From Marivita lacus (GTDB lineage: Bacteria; Pseudomonadota; Alphaproteobacteria; Rhodobacterales; Rhodobacteraceae): a stretch of 64,000 nucleotides of DNA. The notes below the pieces were generated by a model. That model saw nothing but the letters and a program-made list of their open reading frames with translations, ran no database searches and was not told where the DNA came from. The position numbers and the translations under genes are program-made. Of this stretch, positions 37,111 through 46,780 are shown in pieces (the stretch's first letter is position 1; every line of letters begins with the position of its first letter). The DNA is taken from NCBI RefSeq assembly GCF_014637725.1, contig NZ_BMFC01000004.1, forward strand, positions 186,001-250,000. The letters run 5' to 3'.

Positions 37111-38289
37111 TCATGCAGCATCGAGTGCGGTCAGGATATCCTCGATCAGGTCATCCGTATCCTCGATACCGACCGAAAGACGCACCAAACCGTCGGTAAT
37201 GCCAAGGATCTCGCGCTGTTCCGCGCTCAGACGCTGATGCGTCGTGGTCGCGGGGTGGGTGACGATGCTTTTGGCGTCCCCGAGATTGTTCGAGATCACG
37301 ATCACCTCGAGCGCGTTCAGGAAGGCAAAAGCCGCCGCCTTGCCGCCCGCAAGCTCGATGGCGAGCATCGTGCCGCCCGAGCCGGTCTGACGTGCCGCCA
37401 GCGCCGCCTGTTTGTGCGACGGAAGCCCCGGATAGATCACCTGCTTCAGCTTGGCATGGCCCTCAAGCGTCTCTGCGATGGCCTGCGCCGAGTCTGCCTG
37501 TGCGCGCACGCGCAGATCCAGCGTTTCAAGCCCCTTGAGCTGCACCCATGCAGTAAAGGGCGACATCGACCCGCCTGTATGCTTCATGTAGGGCTCGACC
37601 ACCTTGCGGATATGGTCGCGTGTGCCAAGGATCACGCCACCCAATGTGCGCCCCTGCCCGTCGATATGCTTGGTCGAGGAATAGATGATCACATCCGCGC
37701 CTTGCCCCAATGCATCCGAAAACACCGGGGTCGAGAACACGTTGTCCACCACCACAAGCGCGCCCTGGGCATGGGCGATCGCGGACACCGCCTCGATGTC
37801 GACGAGTTCCAGCGTCGGGTTCGACATCGACTCGAAGAACACCGCCTTGGTGTCCGGGCGCACAGCCGCGCGCCACTGGTCCAGATCGGATCCGTCGACC
37901 AGAGTCACCTCGACGCCGAACCGCGGCAGGATGTCCTCGACAATGTAGAGACACGACCCGAACAGCGCGCGCGCCGACACAAGGTGATCACCCGCCTTGA
38001 GCATCGACATCAGCGCGCCATTGACGGCCGCCATACCGCTTGCCGTGGCAAAGGCGTCCTCGGCCCCTTCGAGCATCGCGATGCGTTCCTCGAACATCGC
38101 GACGGTGGGGTTGCCGTAGCGGGCATAGATATATTCGTCCGGCCCGGGTTTGATGAACCGCTGCTCGGCCTGTTCGGCGCTGTCATAGACAAAGCCCTGC
38201 GTGAGAAAGATCGCTTCGCTGACCTCGCCCCACTGGCTGCGCTTGGTGCCGCCGTGCACCAGTTTCGTTCTCGGCTTCCTGTCTTTCAT
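37111..38289 (-). CDS. metZ: O-succinylhomoserine sulfhydrylase MetZ
   Basis: A 392-residue Cys/Met-metabolism PLP enzyme: TKLVHGGTKRSQWGEVSEAIFLTQGFVYDSAEQAE at the N-terminus, YARYGNPTV, and the PLP-lysine block IIYSSTKHIDGQGRTLGG. It makes homocysteine from O-succinylhomoserine and sulfide. A SAM-II riboswitch with its own terminator precedes it, which supports a methionine-pathway role. Start is ambiguous: ATG 38289 (M-K-D-R-K) is chosen; ATG 38301 is in frame 4 codons earlier. Confidence 0.93.
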   Translation of the reverse strand: MKDRKPRTKLVHGGTKRSQWGEVSEAIFLTQGFVYDSAEQAEQRFIKPGPDEYIYARYGNPTVAMFEERIAMLEGAEDAFATASGMAAVNGALMSMLKAGDHLVSARALFGSCLYIVEDILPRFGVEVTLVDGSDLDQWRAAVRPDTKAVFFESMSNPTLELVDIEAVSAIAHAQGALVVVDNVFSTPVFSDALGQGADVIIYSSTKHIDGQGRTLGGVILGTRDHIRKVVEPYMKHTGGSMSPFTAWVQLKGLETLDLRVRAQADSAQAIAETLEGHAKLKQVIYPGLPSHKQAALAARQTGSGGTMLAIELAGGKAAAFAFLNALEVIVISNNLGDAKSIVTHPATTTHQRLSAEQREILGITDGLVRLSVGIEDTDDLIEDILTALDAA

Positions 38290-38316
38290 GTCTTCACCCA
38301 TTTGGGCCACCACCCA

Positions 38317-38354
38317 TCAAAAAAGCCCCGTTCCGGCCAAGCGAAAGGGGCTTT
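38317..38354 (-). terminator. Intrinsic terminator of the SAM-II riboswitch (attenuator)
   Basis: On the minus strand AAAGCCCC (38354-38347) pairs with GGGGCTTT (38329-38322), followed by a T-run to 38317. It sits between the aptamer and the metZ start and so should be the expression platform or leader terminator. Confidence 0.85.
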
Positions 38355-38361
38355 CGACTGA

Positions 38362-38413
38362 CCTTTTAGCGGCATGTTTAACGTGGCCCGCAATCCGGTA
38401 ACAAATCGCCACG
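38362..38413 (-). promoter_or_regulatory. SAM-II (SAM-alpha) riboswitch upstream of metZ
   Basis: On the minus strand the sequence begins CGTGGC-GATTTGTTACCGGATTGC, closes P1 with GCCACG, and ends TTAAACA...GCTAAAAGG. This is the P1 stem, conserved loop and pseudoknot tail of the SAM-II aptamer found before met genes of alphaproteobacteria. High SAM should lower metZ expression. Confidence 0.92.
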
Positions 38414-38531
38414 ACGCTGCGATACTGGCCGCAAAGGCACAGGTCAAGCCTGACATATCGCTGTCACACGGACGTCACCGCAATGTTGCGGAAGAGACTT
38501 AGCCCTGCCCCAACATGTGGTGGGGCGATCC

Positions 38532-39476
38532 ATGGCTCTTGTGCAGATCAGCAGCGACGGGACCGGCTTTTGGCAGGGTGATCTGCATCCCCTGCCCGCA
38601 TCCGCACCGGTCGTCATCATGCTGCACGGCTACAAGTACCGCCCCGGCTCGGCGACGGACTGCCCGCACACGAGCCTTTTTGCCCGTCACTCGAACCATC
38701 CCGCGCTGCGCAGCAGGCCCTGGCCCGTGCGGCTGCGCATCGGCACGCCGCGCATCTCGGCCGTAGGCTTTGGCTGGCCCGCACGCGGATCGCTCTGGAC
38801 AGCCTGGCGTCAGGCCGAGATCGCGGGCAGCGCGCTGGCCGACCTGATCGCCCGGCTGCAGCATGACGCGCCAAAGCGCCCCATCCACCTGTTGGGCCAT
38901 TCGCTGGGCGCGCGGGTCGCACTGACCGCGCTGCGCCACAGCGCACCGGGCGCGGTGCGCACCGCGATCCTTCTGAACGGCGCGGATTTCGACCGGCACG
39001 CGACCTGTGTCGCGGATCACCACCGGGGCACGCCGTTTCACCTGATCAACGTGACCAGCCGCGAAAACGCGGTGTTCGACGCGCTGACCGAGCTTTGCCT
39101 GCTGGCCCCGATGCGGTCCGAACGCGCCATAGGTCGTGGGCTGAGCGGGCCGAACACCGTGACCCTGCGGCTGGATCATGCCGAGGATCGCAAGCGGCTG
39201 GTCGGACTGGGCTTCGACGTGCCGCCACCGGACCGGTCGATCTGCCACTGGTCGACCTATCTGCGGCCGGGCACAGGCGCGCTTTACCGTGCGCTCTTTG
39301 ACGGCTCGCTGCCCGCGCACCGGCTGCGCGCCGCATTGTCCGACACCCAACGCGGCAGCGCCCCACCCGCGCCGGACCTCGCTGCGCAGGCCATCCAGGC
39401 GCAGTCTCCAGCTTCTTCTTTTTCCAAATATGCACACGCAACAGCCCCCAAAGGCACATCGCCTGTCATGTCTTGA
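38532..39476 (+). CDS. Alpha/beta hydrolase
   Basis: A 314-residue alpha/beta hydrolase with oxyanion block VIMLHGYKYRP and nucleophile elbow LLGHSLGAR (G-H-S-L-G). The substrate is unknown. ATG 38532 is chosen as the start. The last 30 or so residues are low-complexity and read through a dispersed 22-base repeat (SSFSKYA), so the annotated C-terminus may have grown by repeat insertion. It is convergent with the helicase gene. Confidence 0.8.
   Translation: MALVQISSDGTGFWQGDLHPLPASAPVVIMLHGYKYRPGSATDCPHTSLFARHSNHPALRSRPWPVRLRIGTPRISAVGFGWPARGSLWTAWRQAEIAGSALADLIARLQHDAPKRPIHLLGHSLGARVALTALRHSAPGAVRTAILLNGADFDRHATCVADHHRGTPFHLINVTSRENAVFDALTELCLLAPMRSERAIGRGLSGPNTVTLRLDHAEDRKRLVGLGFDVPPPDRSICHWSTYLRPGTGALYRALFDGSLPAHRLRAALSDTQRGSAPPAPDLAAQAIQAQSPASSFSKYAHATAPKGTSPVMS
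39412..39433 (+). repeat. Dispersed short repeat (TTTTTCCAAATATGC family), copy 2, inside a reading frame
   Basis: Identical over 22 bases to 13362-13383 and in the same orientation. Here it is translated as S-S-F-S-K-Y-A near the C-terminus of the alpha/beta hydrolase. Confidence 0.75.
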
Positions 39477-39533
39477 GGACCGATCGCCAGAGGCACCAGA
39501 AACCTGCATGCGCGTCAGCGCATTCACCCTGCT

Positions 39534-41897
39534 TCAGAAGGGCACGTCATCGGCGGCACAGATGAACCGTGCGACCACTTTCTTGGTGCCCGCCTTGTCG
39601 AACTCGATCTCGAGCTTGTCGCCCTCGATCCCCATCACGGCACCATAGCCGAATTTCTGGTGAAACACCCGTTCGCCCAGCGCGTGGGAGCTGATTGCGG
39701 TGGCGTCGATCACCGTGTTGCGCGCCTCGGTCGGCTGGCTGACCGGGCGCTGCTGCGACCGCGCCTGCAAGCGTCGCCAGCCGGGGGAATTGTAGACATT
39801 CGCGTCCGCCGCCTTCTGGTGCAGATCGGACCCGGCCATCATCTGGGTCGCGGGCGACGCCATGCCCGCAGCCCCGTAGCCGCCGCCATAAAGCCCCGGT
39901 GGGGTCAGCACGTCGACATGCTCTTCGGGCAGCTCGTCGATGAACCGCGAGGGCATGGCCGATTGCCATTGGCCGAAGACCCGGCGATTGGCGGCAAAGG
40001 ACACCGTGCAAATCTCTTTGGCCCGCGTGATGCCGACATAGGCCAGACGGCGTTCCTCTTCCAAACCCTTGAGACCGCTTTCGTCCATGGAGCGCTGCGA
40101 CGGAAACAGCCCGTCCTCCCAGCCCGGCAGGAAGACGGCGGGAAATTCCAGACCCTTGGCCGCGTGCAGCGTCATGATCGACACCTTCTCGCCGTCGCCG
40201 CCCTTGTCATTGTCCATGATCAGGCTGACATGCTCCAGAAATCCTTGCAGATTCTCGAATTCCTCCAACGCCTTGACCAGTTCCTTGAGGTTCTCGAGCC
40301 GCCCCGGCGCCTCGGGTGTCTTGTCGTTCTGCCACATGCCGGTATAGCCGCTCTCGTCCAGAACGATGCCTGCAAGTTCGGAATGATCGGTGTCTTCGGC
40401 CATGCGCCCCCAGCGGTCCAGATCGCGCACAAGCTGGCCCAGTTCGGATCCGCCCTTGCCCTTGATCAAGCCCTGTTCCACCGCCAGTCGCGCACCTTCG
40501 ACAAGGCTCACGCCATTGGCGCGGGCGACGGTCTGGACGGTCTGCTGTGCCTTGTCGCCAAGACCGCGCTTGGGGGTGTTGACGATCCGCTCGAAGGCCA
40601 GATCGTCGTCCGGGCTGGTGACGAGGCGGAAATAGGCCATCGCATCGCGAATCTCCATCCGCTCGTAGAAGCGCGGGCCGCCAATGACGCGGTAGGGCAG
40701 ACCGATGGTCAGGAACCGGTCCTCGAAGGCGCGCATCTGGTGCGAGGCGCGGACAAGGATGGCCATTTCGTCGAGCGATACCGCGCGCATGCCGCGCGTG
40801 CCGGACTGCATCGCCTCGACCTCTTCACCAATCCAGCGGGCCTCTTCCTCGCCGTCCCAATGGCCGATCAGACGGAGTTTCTCGCCCTCCTGCGCGTCGG
40901 TCCAGAGCGTCTTGCCCAGCCGTCCCTGATTGCCCGCGATCACGCCGGACGCCGCCGCCAGGATATGCGGCGTGGAGCGGTAATTCTGTTCAAGCCGCAC
41001 CACATGCGCGCCCTCGAAATCCTTTTCGAATCGCAGGATGTTGCCCACTTCGGCGCCGCGCCAGCCATAGATCGACTGGTCGTCATCGCCCACGCAGCAG
41101 ATGTTCTTGTGCGCGCTGGCCAGCAGACGCAGCCAGAGGTACTGCGCGACGTTCGTATCCTGATACTCGTCCACGAGGATGTATTTGAACCAGCGTTGAT
41201 ACTGGTTCAGCACATCGGGATGCGCCTGAAAGATCGTGACGACATGCAGCAGCAGGTCACCGAAATCCACCGCGTTCAGTTCCTTGAGCCGCGCTTGATA
41301 AAGCGCGTAGAGCTTTGGCCCCTGATGGTTGTACGCCCCCGCATCGGCGGCAGGTACCTTGTTGGGGGTGATCGCGCGGTTCTTCCAACCGTCGATGATG
41401 CCCGCCAATTGCCGCGCAGGCCAGCGTTTGTCGTCGATGCCGGCGGCCTGCACCAATTGCTTGAGCAGCCGCAGCTGGTCGTCGGTGTCCAGAATCGTGA
41501 AGTTCGATTTCAGCCCCGCCAGTTCGGCATGACGGCGCAGCAGCTTGACGCAGATCGAATGGAAGGTGCCGAGCCACGGCATGCCTTCGACGGTCTGGCC
41601 CAGAAGCCGCCCGACCCTGTCCTTCATCTCGCGCGCGGCCTTGTTGGTGAAGGTCACGGCCAGGATCTCGTTTGGGCGCGCCCGCCCGGTGTTCAAGAGA
41701 TGCACGATTCGCGTGGTCAGCGCCTTGGTCTTGCCGGTGCCGGCCCCGGCCAGCATCAGGACCGGGCCATCCATCGTCTCGACCGCCTGGCGCTGTGCCG
41801 GGTTGAGATCATCCAGATAGGGCTGCGGGCGCGCGGCCATCGCGCGGGCGGACAGCGAGGCGTTTTCGAACGCCTCCATTTCATCGAAACTGCTCAT
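39534..41897 (-). CDS. uvrD: UvrD/PcrA-type superfamily 1 DNA helicase
   Basis: A 787-residue SF1A helicase with motif I LMLAGAGTGKTKALTTRI, motif Ia AVTFTNKAAREM, motif II ILVDEYQDTN, motif III CCVGDDDQSIYGWRGA, motif IV LEQNYRST, motif V SIMTLHAAKGLEFP, and motif VI RRLAYVGITRAKE. It unwinds DNA in nucleotide-excision and mismatch repair. The C-terminal tail ends with a Tudor-like domain (GERVFHQKFGYGAVMGIEGDKLEIEFDKAGTKKV), as in UvrD/PcrA that contact RNA polymerase. ATG 41897 is the first ATG; an earlier TTG is less likely. Confidence 0.95.
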   Translation of the reverse strand: MSSFDEMEAFENASLSARAMAARPQPYLDDLNPAQRQAVETMDGPVLMLAGAGTGKTKALTTRIVHLLNTGRARPNEILAVTFTNKAAREMKDRVGRLLGQTVEGMPWLGTFHSICVKLLRRHAELAGLKSNFTILDTDDQLRLLKQLVQAAGIDDKRWPARQLAGIIDGWKNRAITPNKVPAADAGAYNHQGPKLYALYQARLKELNAVDFGDLLLHVVTIFQAHPDVLNQYQRWFKYILVDEYQDTNVAQYLWLRLLASAHKNICCVGDDDQSIYGWRGAEVGNILRFEKDFEGAHVVRLEQNYRSTPHILAAASGVIAGNQGRLGKTLWTDAQEGEKLRLIGHWDGEEEARWIGEEVEAMQSGTRGMRAVSLDEMAILVRASHQMRAFEDRFLTIGLPYRVIGGPRFYERMEIRDAMAYFRLVTSPDDDLAFERIVNTPKRGLGDKAQQTVQTVARANGVSLVEGARLAVEQGLIKGKGGSELGQLVRDLDRWGRMAEDTDHSELAGIVLDESGYTGMWQNDKTPEAPGRLENLKELVKALEEFENLQGFLEHVSLIMDNDKGGDGEKVSIMTLHAAKGLEFPAVFLPGWEDGLFPSQRSMDESGLKGLEEERRLAYVGITRAKEICTVSFAANRRVFGQWQSAMPSRFIDELPEEHVDVLTPPGLYGGGYGAAGMASPATQMMAGSDLHQKAADANVYNSPGWRRLQARSQQRPVSQPTEARNTVIDATAISSHALGERVFHQKFGYGAVMGIEGDKLEIEFDKAGTKKVVARFICAADDVPF

Positions 41898-41966
41898 GGG
41901 GGCCAAGATAGCGCCGGTGACGCCAGAGATAAAGATGTTCCGATAATGTTCACTTCATCACGGGGC

Positions 41967-42035
41967 GATTTCCAGTTGGGGAAATCATCGAATTTTCGAA
42001 AAATCCGCTTCTGGACAATTCCCCTCTTCTGTCCA
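41967..42035. promoter_or_regulatory. Inverted repeats in the uvrD-lldD divergent promoter region
   Basis: GATTTCC-AGTTGG-GGAAATC (41967-41986, perfect 7-base arms) and TGGACA...TGTCCA (42012-42017 / 42030-42035) lie between the divergent uvrD and lldD starts. Either could bind a regulator of lldD; no regulator gene is adjacent. Confidence 0.4.
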
Positions 42036-42048
42036 CAAATGCGCCTCT

Positions 42049-43221
42049 ATGGATCATCACGCAAAATACCCCGCCATCCAGGATCTGAAAGCGCGCGCAG
42101 AGCGGCGCATTCCGAAATTCGTCTGGGAATATCTCGACAGTGCAACCGGCAAGGAAGCCACCTTGCGGCGCAATCGCGCGGCGCTGGACCGGGTGCTGTT
42201 CACCCCGTCCATCCTGCATGGCGAATTGCCCGTGGACCTGAGCACGACGCTCTGCGGCAAAGACTATGCCTTGCCCGTCGGCATCAGCCCGGTGGGCATG
42301 TCCGGCCTGATCTGGCCCGATGCCGAACGCAAGCTGGCGCGGGCCGCGACCAAGGCGGGCATTCCCTACAGCATCTCGACCGTGGCGACGCGCACCCCCG
42401 AAGAGGTTGCGCCGCATCTGAACGGCAATGGCTGGTTCCAGATGTATCCGCCCCGCGACGAGGGCATCCGGACCGACATGCTCAGGCGGGCCAAGGAGGC
42501 CGGGTTCTCGACGCTGATCCTGACCGTGGACGTGCCCGTGCCATCACGGCGCGAACGTCAGGTGCGGTCCGGCCTGACCACACCGCCGAAGCTGACGCCG
42601 CGCCTGCTGGCACAGATCGCGATGTGTCCGACATGGGCGATGGGCACTGCGACGCTTGGGATGCCGCGGATGCGGCTGATCGACGATTACGCGGGCAAGG
42701 TGACGGGGCTGAGTTCGACCCAGCACGCGGGCTACCTGCTGCGCACCTCGCCCGATTGGGACTACGTGCGCTGGCTGCGCGATGCGTGGGACGGCACGTT
42801 CTTCGTCAAGGGCGTTCTGAACCCCGACGATGCGCCGCGCCTTGAATCGGCGGGTGTCGATGCGATCTGGCTGTCGAACCATGCTGGGCGGCAGTTCGAT
42901 GCCTCCCCCGCCCCGATCGAGGTCCTCCCCGCGATGCGCGACGCCACCACCCTGCCGCTGATCTTTGACAGCGGCATCGAAGGCGGGTTGGACATCCTGC
43001 GCGCCATCGCGCTGGGGGCGGATTTCGTCATGCTGGGCCGTGCGTGGCACTATGCGCTTGGCGCGCTGGACACCGAAGGGCCGGCGCATCTGATCGACAT
43101 CCTGCAAAAGGACATGACCGCGAATATCGGTCAATTGGGCGTCACCCGACCGACCGATCTGCGCACGAAAGCCCGGATTGACGGGCTCGAGACCTTCGGA
43201 CCACCGAGGCCGACCAGTTGA
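42049..43221 (+). CDS. lldD: FMN-dependent alpha-hydroxy acid oxidase/dehydrogenase (L-lactate dehydrogenase-like)
   Basis: A 390-residue FMN-dependent enzyme: ARRRIPKF-like N-terminus RRIPKFVWEYLDSATGKEATLRRN, GISPVGMSGLIWPDAE, LTVDVPVPSRRERQVRSG, GVDAIWLSNHAGRQFDASPAPIEVLP (active-site His and Arg) and DSGIEGGLDILRAIALGADFVMLGRAW. It oxidises an L-2-hydroxy acid, most likely L-lactate, to the 2-oxo acid. The next gene, pyruvate carboxylase, would use the pyruvate formed. Confidence 0.86.
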   Translation: MDHHAKYPAIQDLKARAERRIPKFVWEYLDSATGKEATLRRNRAALDRVLFTPSILHGELPVDLSTTLCGKDYALPVGISPVGMSGLIWPDAERKLARAATKAGIPYSISTVATRTPEEVAPHLNGNGWFQMYPPRDEGIRTDMLRRAKEAGFSTLILTVDVPVPSRRERQVRSGLTTPPKLTPRLLAQIAMCPTWAMGTATLGMPRMRLIDDYAGKVTGLSSTQHAGYLLRTSPDWDYVRWLRDAWDGTFFVKGVLNPDDAPRLESAGVDAIWLSNHAGRQFDASPAPIEVLPAMRDATTLPLIFDSGIEGGLDILRAIALGADFVMLGRAWHYALGALDTEGPAHLIDILQKDMTANIGQLGVTRPTDLRTKARIDGLETFGPPRPTS

Positions 43222-43278
43222 GACATTGACAAATCCTTTATAGTTTCCCTGAAGACCCAGAACGTCAGGACTCCTGCC

Positions 43279-46200
43279 ATGCCAGACTTCAAGAAAATCC
43301 TCATTGCCAACCGGGGCGAAATTGCAATCCGCATCATGCGGGCCGCCAATGAGATGGGCAAAAAGACGGTCGCCGTCTATGCCGAGGAAGACAAGCTGGG
43401 CCTGCACCGATTCAAGGCGGACGAAGCCTACCGCGTCGGAGAGGGTCTGGGACCGGTCGCGGCCTATCTGAGCATCGACGAGATCATCCGCGTCGCCAAG
43501 AAATCGGGCGCGGACGCGATCCATCCGGGCTACGGCCTCCTGTCGGAGAACCCGGCCCTCGTGGATGCCTGCGTTGCCAACGGCATCACCTTTATCGGCC
43601 CGCGCGCCGAGACCATGCGCGCGTTGGGCGACAAGGCCAGCGCGCGGCGTGTGGCGGTCGAGGCCGGTGTGCCGGTGATCCCGGCAACCGAGGTGCTGGG
43701 CGACGATTTCGACGCCATCAAAAAGGAGGCCGAGGCGATAGGCTTTCCGCTGATGCTCAAGGCGTCCTGGGGGGGCGGCGGTCGGGGGATGCGCCCTGTC
43801 AACAACGCCAAGGAGCTTAAGGAAAAGGTGCTCGAGGGTCGCCGCGAGGCCGAGGCCGCGTTCGGCAATGGCGAAGGCTATCTCGAGAAGATGATCATCC
43901 GCGCCCGCCATGTCGAGGTGCAGATCCTCGGCGACAAGCAGGGCAACATCTATCACCTCTACGAGCGCGACTGCTCGGTCCAGCGCCGCAACCAGAAGGT
44001 GGTGGAGCGTGCCCCTGCCCCCTACCTGTCGGAAGCGCAGCGCGAAGAGCTGTGCGAACTGGGCCGCAAGATCTGCGCGCATGTGAATTACGAATGCGCG
44101 GGCACTGTCGAATTCCTGATGGATATGGATGACGGTAAATTCTACTTCATCGAAGTGAACCCCCGCGTGCAGGTGGAACACACCGTCACCGAGGAAGTGA
44201 CCGGCATCGACATCGTGCAGGCGCAGATCATGATCGCCGAGGGCAAGTCGCTTTCCGAGGCAACGGGCAAGGCCTCGCAATACGACATCCGCCTGAACGG
44301 CCACGCGCTCCAGACCCGCGTGACGACCGAGGATCCGCAGAACAACTTCATCCCGGATTACGGCCGGATCACCGCCTACCGCTCGGCCACGGGCATGGGC
44401 ATCCGTCTGGATGGTGGCACGGCCTATGCAGGCGGCGTGATCACGCGCTATTACGACTCGCTGCTGACAAAGGTGACCGCCTGGGCGCCGACCCCGGAAA
44501 AAGCGATTGCGAGGATGGACCGCGCGTTGCGCGAATTCCGGGTGCGGGGTGTGTCGACCAACATCGCGTTTGTGGAAAACCTGCTCAAGCACCCGACCTT
44601 CCTGAACAACCAGTACACGACCAAGTTCATCGACGAGACACCGGAGCTGTTCCAGTTCCGCAAGCGTCGCGACCGGGGCACCAAGGTGCTGACCTATATC
44701 GCCGACATCACAGTGAACGGCCATCCCGAGGTGGCGGGCCGTGCCAAGCCGCATCCCGATCTGAAGCCCGCCCGCGCGCCGAAATCGCGGGTGGACACGC
44801 CGCCGCCGGGCACCAAGACGCTACTGGACGAAAAGGGCCCGCAGGCGGTGGCCGATTGGCTGGCGGCGCAGACCGAAGTGTTGATCACCGACACGACGAT
44901 GCGCGACGGGCACCAGTCGCTGCTGGCAACGCGGATGCGGTCGATCGACATGATCACCGTGGCCCCGGCCTATGCCGCGAACCTGCCGCAGCTCTTCAGT
45001 GTCGAATGCTGGGGCGGTGCGACCTTTGACGTGGCCTACAGGTTCCTTCAGGAATGCCCGTGGCAGCGCCTGCGCGACCTGCGCGCGCGGATGCCCAACA
45101 TCATGACGCAGATGCTGCTGCGCGGCGCGAACGGCGTGGGCTACACCAACTACCCCGACAACGTGGTGCAGTTCTTTGTCAAACAGGCCGCCGAGACCGG
45201 GGTCGATGTGTTCCGCGTGTTCGACAGCCTCAACTGGGTCGAAAACATGCGCGTCGCGATGGATGCGGTGCTGGACACGAACCGCGTTCTGGAAGGCACG
45301 ATCTGCTACACCGGCGATCTGAACGATCCGGCGCGGTCCAAGTACGACCTGAAATACTATGTCTCGATGGGCAAGGAACTGCGCGACGCCGGATCGCACA
45401 TCCTCGGGCTGAAAGACATGGCCGGGCTGATGAAACCTGCCGCCGCCGGGCCGCTGATCAAGGCGCTGAAGGAAGAGGTCGGCCTGCCCGTCCACTTCCA
45501 CACCCATGACACGTCCGGCGCGGGCATCGCCACGATCATGGCCGCCGCCGCTGCGGGCGTCGATGCGGTGGACGCGGCGATGGATGCGCTGTCGGGCAAC
45601 ACGTCCCAGCCGACGCTGGGATCGGTGGTCGAGGCGCTGCGCCACACCGAGAGGGAAACGTCGCTGGATATCTCCGCCATTCGCGAGATCAGCAATTACT
45701 GGGAAGCGGTGCGCGGGCAATACGCGGCCTTCGAAAGCGGCCAGCAGGCCCCGGCGTCCGAAGTCTACCTGCACGAGATGCCTGGCGGGCAATTCACCAA
45801 CCTCAAGGCGCAGGCGCGGTCGCTTGGTCTGGAAGAGCGCTGGCACGAGGTGGCGCAGACCTATGCCGACGTCAACCAGATGTTCGGCGATATCGTCAAG
45901 GTCACGCCGTCCTCCAAGGTGGTGGGCGACATGGCGTTGATGATGGTGTCACAGGGTCTGACCCGCGCCGATGTGGAGGACCCCGAAAAGGACGTGTCCT
46001 TCCCCGATTCGGTGGTGGACATGATGCGCGGCAATCTGGGCCAGCCTCCGGGCGGGTGGCCCTCGGCGATCCAGAAGAAGATCCTCAAGGGCGAGACAGC
46101 CTTCACCGACCGCCCCGGCTTGCATGCCGCCCCGGTGGACATCGAGGAAACCCGCGCGAAGGTCATCAAGGAGCTGGAAGGCAAGGCGATCGACGACGAG

Positions 46201-46722
46201 GATCTCGCCGGATATCTCATGTATCCCAAGGTGTTCCTCGATTACATGGGACGCCATCGCACCTACGGCCCGGTGCGGGTGCTGCCGACGCACACGTTCT
46301 TTTACGGCATGGAACAGGGCGACCAGATCAGCGCCGAGATCGACCCCGGCAAGACGCTCGAGATTCGCCTGATCGCGGTGGGCGACACGCAGGACGATGG
46401 CGAGGTGCGGGTGTTCTTCGAGCTGAACGGCCAGCCGCGCACGATCCGCATTCCCGACCGCAAGGCCAAGGCCACCACGGCGGCGCGACCCAAGGCGGAA
46501 GTGGCCAACCCCAACCACATCGGCGCGCCGATGCCGGGGGTCGTGGCCTCGGTCGTCGTGACGGCGGGGGCGAAGGTCAAGGAGGGCGACCTGCTGCTGA
46601 CCATCGAGGCGATGAAGATGGAAACCGGCCTGCACGCCGAGCGCGACGCGGTGGTGAAGGCGGTGCATGTGCAGGCGGCGGCGCAGATCGACGCGAAGGA
46701 TTTGTTGATCGAGTTGGAGTGA
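43279..46722 (+). CDS. pyc: Pyruvate carboxylase
   Basis: A 1147-residue single-chain enzyme. Biotin carboxylase domain about 1-455 (KILIANRGEIAIRIMRAA; MLKASWGGGGRGMR; FIEVNPRVQVEHTVTEEVTG). Carboxyltransferase/HMGL-like domain about 535-1000 (LITDTTMRDGHQSLLATRMR; KDMAGLMKP). C-terminal biotinyl domain with the attachment Lys in TIEAMKMETG. It converts pyruvate, ATP and bicarbonate to oxaloacetate. An AGGA site precedes the ATG. GC is about 67 percent in a hand count of one line, against about 40 percent for the next gene. Confidence 0.98.
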   Translation: MPDFKKILIANRGEIAIRIMRAANEMGKKTVAVYAEEDKLGLHRFKADEAYRVGEGLGPVAAYLSIDEIIRVAKKSGADAIHPGYGLLSENPALVDACVANGITFIGPRAETMRALGDKASARRVAVEAGVPVIPATEVLGDDFDAIKKEAEAIGFPLMLKASWGGGGRGMRPVNNAKELKEKVLEGRREAEAAFGNGEGYLEKMIIRARHVEVQILGDKQGNIYHLYERDCSVQRRNQKVVERAPAPYLSEAQREELCELGRKICAHVNYECAGTVEFLMDMDDGKFYFIEVNPRVQVEHTVTEEVTGIDIVQAQIMIAEGKSLSEATGKASQYDIRLNGHALQTRVTTEDPQNNFIPDYGRITAYRSATGMGIRLDGGTAYAGGVITRYYDSLLTKVTAWAPTPEKAIARMDRALREFRVRGVSTNIAFVENLLKHPTFLNNQYTTKFIDETPELFQFRKRRDRGTKVLTYIADITVNGHPEVAGRAKPHPDLKPARAPKSRVDTPPPGTKTLLDEKGPQAVADWLAAQTEVLITDTTMRDGHQSLLATRMRSIDMITVAPAYAANLPQLFSVECWGGATFDVAYRFLQECPWQRLRDLRARMPNIMTQMLLRGANGVGYTNYPDNVVQFFVKQAAETGVDVFRVFDSLNWVENMRVAMDAVLDTNRVLEGTICYTGDLNDPARSKYDLKYYVSMGKELRDAGSHILGLKDMAGLMKPAAAGPLIKALKEEVGLPVHFHTHDTSGAGIATIMAAAAAGVDAVDAAMDALSGNTSQPTLGSVVEALRHTERETSLDISAIREISNYWEAVRGQYAAFESGQQAPASEVYLHEMPGGQFTNLKAQARSLGLEERWHEVAQTYADVNQMFGDIVKVTPSSKVVGDMALMMVSQGLTRADVEDPEKDVSFPDSVVDMMRGNLGQPPGGWPSAIQKKILKGETAFTDRPGLHAAPVDIEETRAKVIKELEGKAIDDEDLAGYLMYPKVFLDYMGRHRTYGPVRVLPTHTFFYGMEQGDQISAEIDPGKTLEIRLIAVGDTQDDGEVRVFFELNGQPRTIRIPDRKAKATTAARPKAEVANPNHIGAPMPGVVASVVVTAGAKVKEGDLLLTIEAMKMETGLHAERDAVVKAVHVQAAAQIDAKDLLIELE

Positions 46723-46723
46723 G

Positions 46724-46748
46724 GGTGGGGTGTGGGTGGGGTGTGGGG
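46724..46748 (+). repeat. G-rich tandem repeat / potential G-quadruplex after pyc
   Basis: Two 11-base units (GGGTGGGGTGT) plus a further G4 run directly follow the pyc stop codon, giving at least four runs of three or more G separated by 1-3 bases. This is the classic G-quadruplex pattern on the coding strand. Confidence 0.75.
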
Positions 46749-46780
46749 CTCGAATCAACCATTCCTTTGGGAAGCAAAAA

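Noticed and set aside
39660-42845. A 1061-codon open frame on the plus strand across uvrD and into lldD
   Set aside because: Antisense to the helicase, then out of frame with lldD. Composition is His/Arg/Gly-rich, as expected for a shadow frame.
42544-44754. A 736-codon open frame on the minus strand across lldD and pyc
   Set aside because: Shadow of two well-supported genes on the other strand; no family motifs.
46748-46760. CTCGAATC near the left edge of the SIR2 island as an attachment site copied from the tRNA-Gly T-loop (TTCGAATC)
   Set aside because: Only about 8 of 9 bases agree, which is within chance, and there is no integrase gene.
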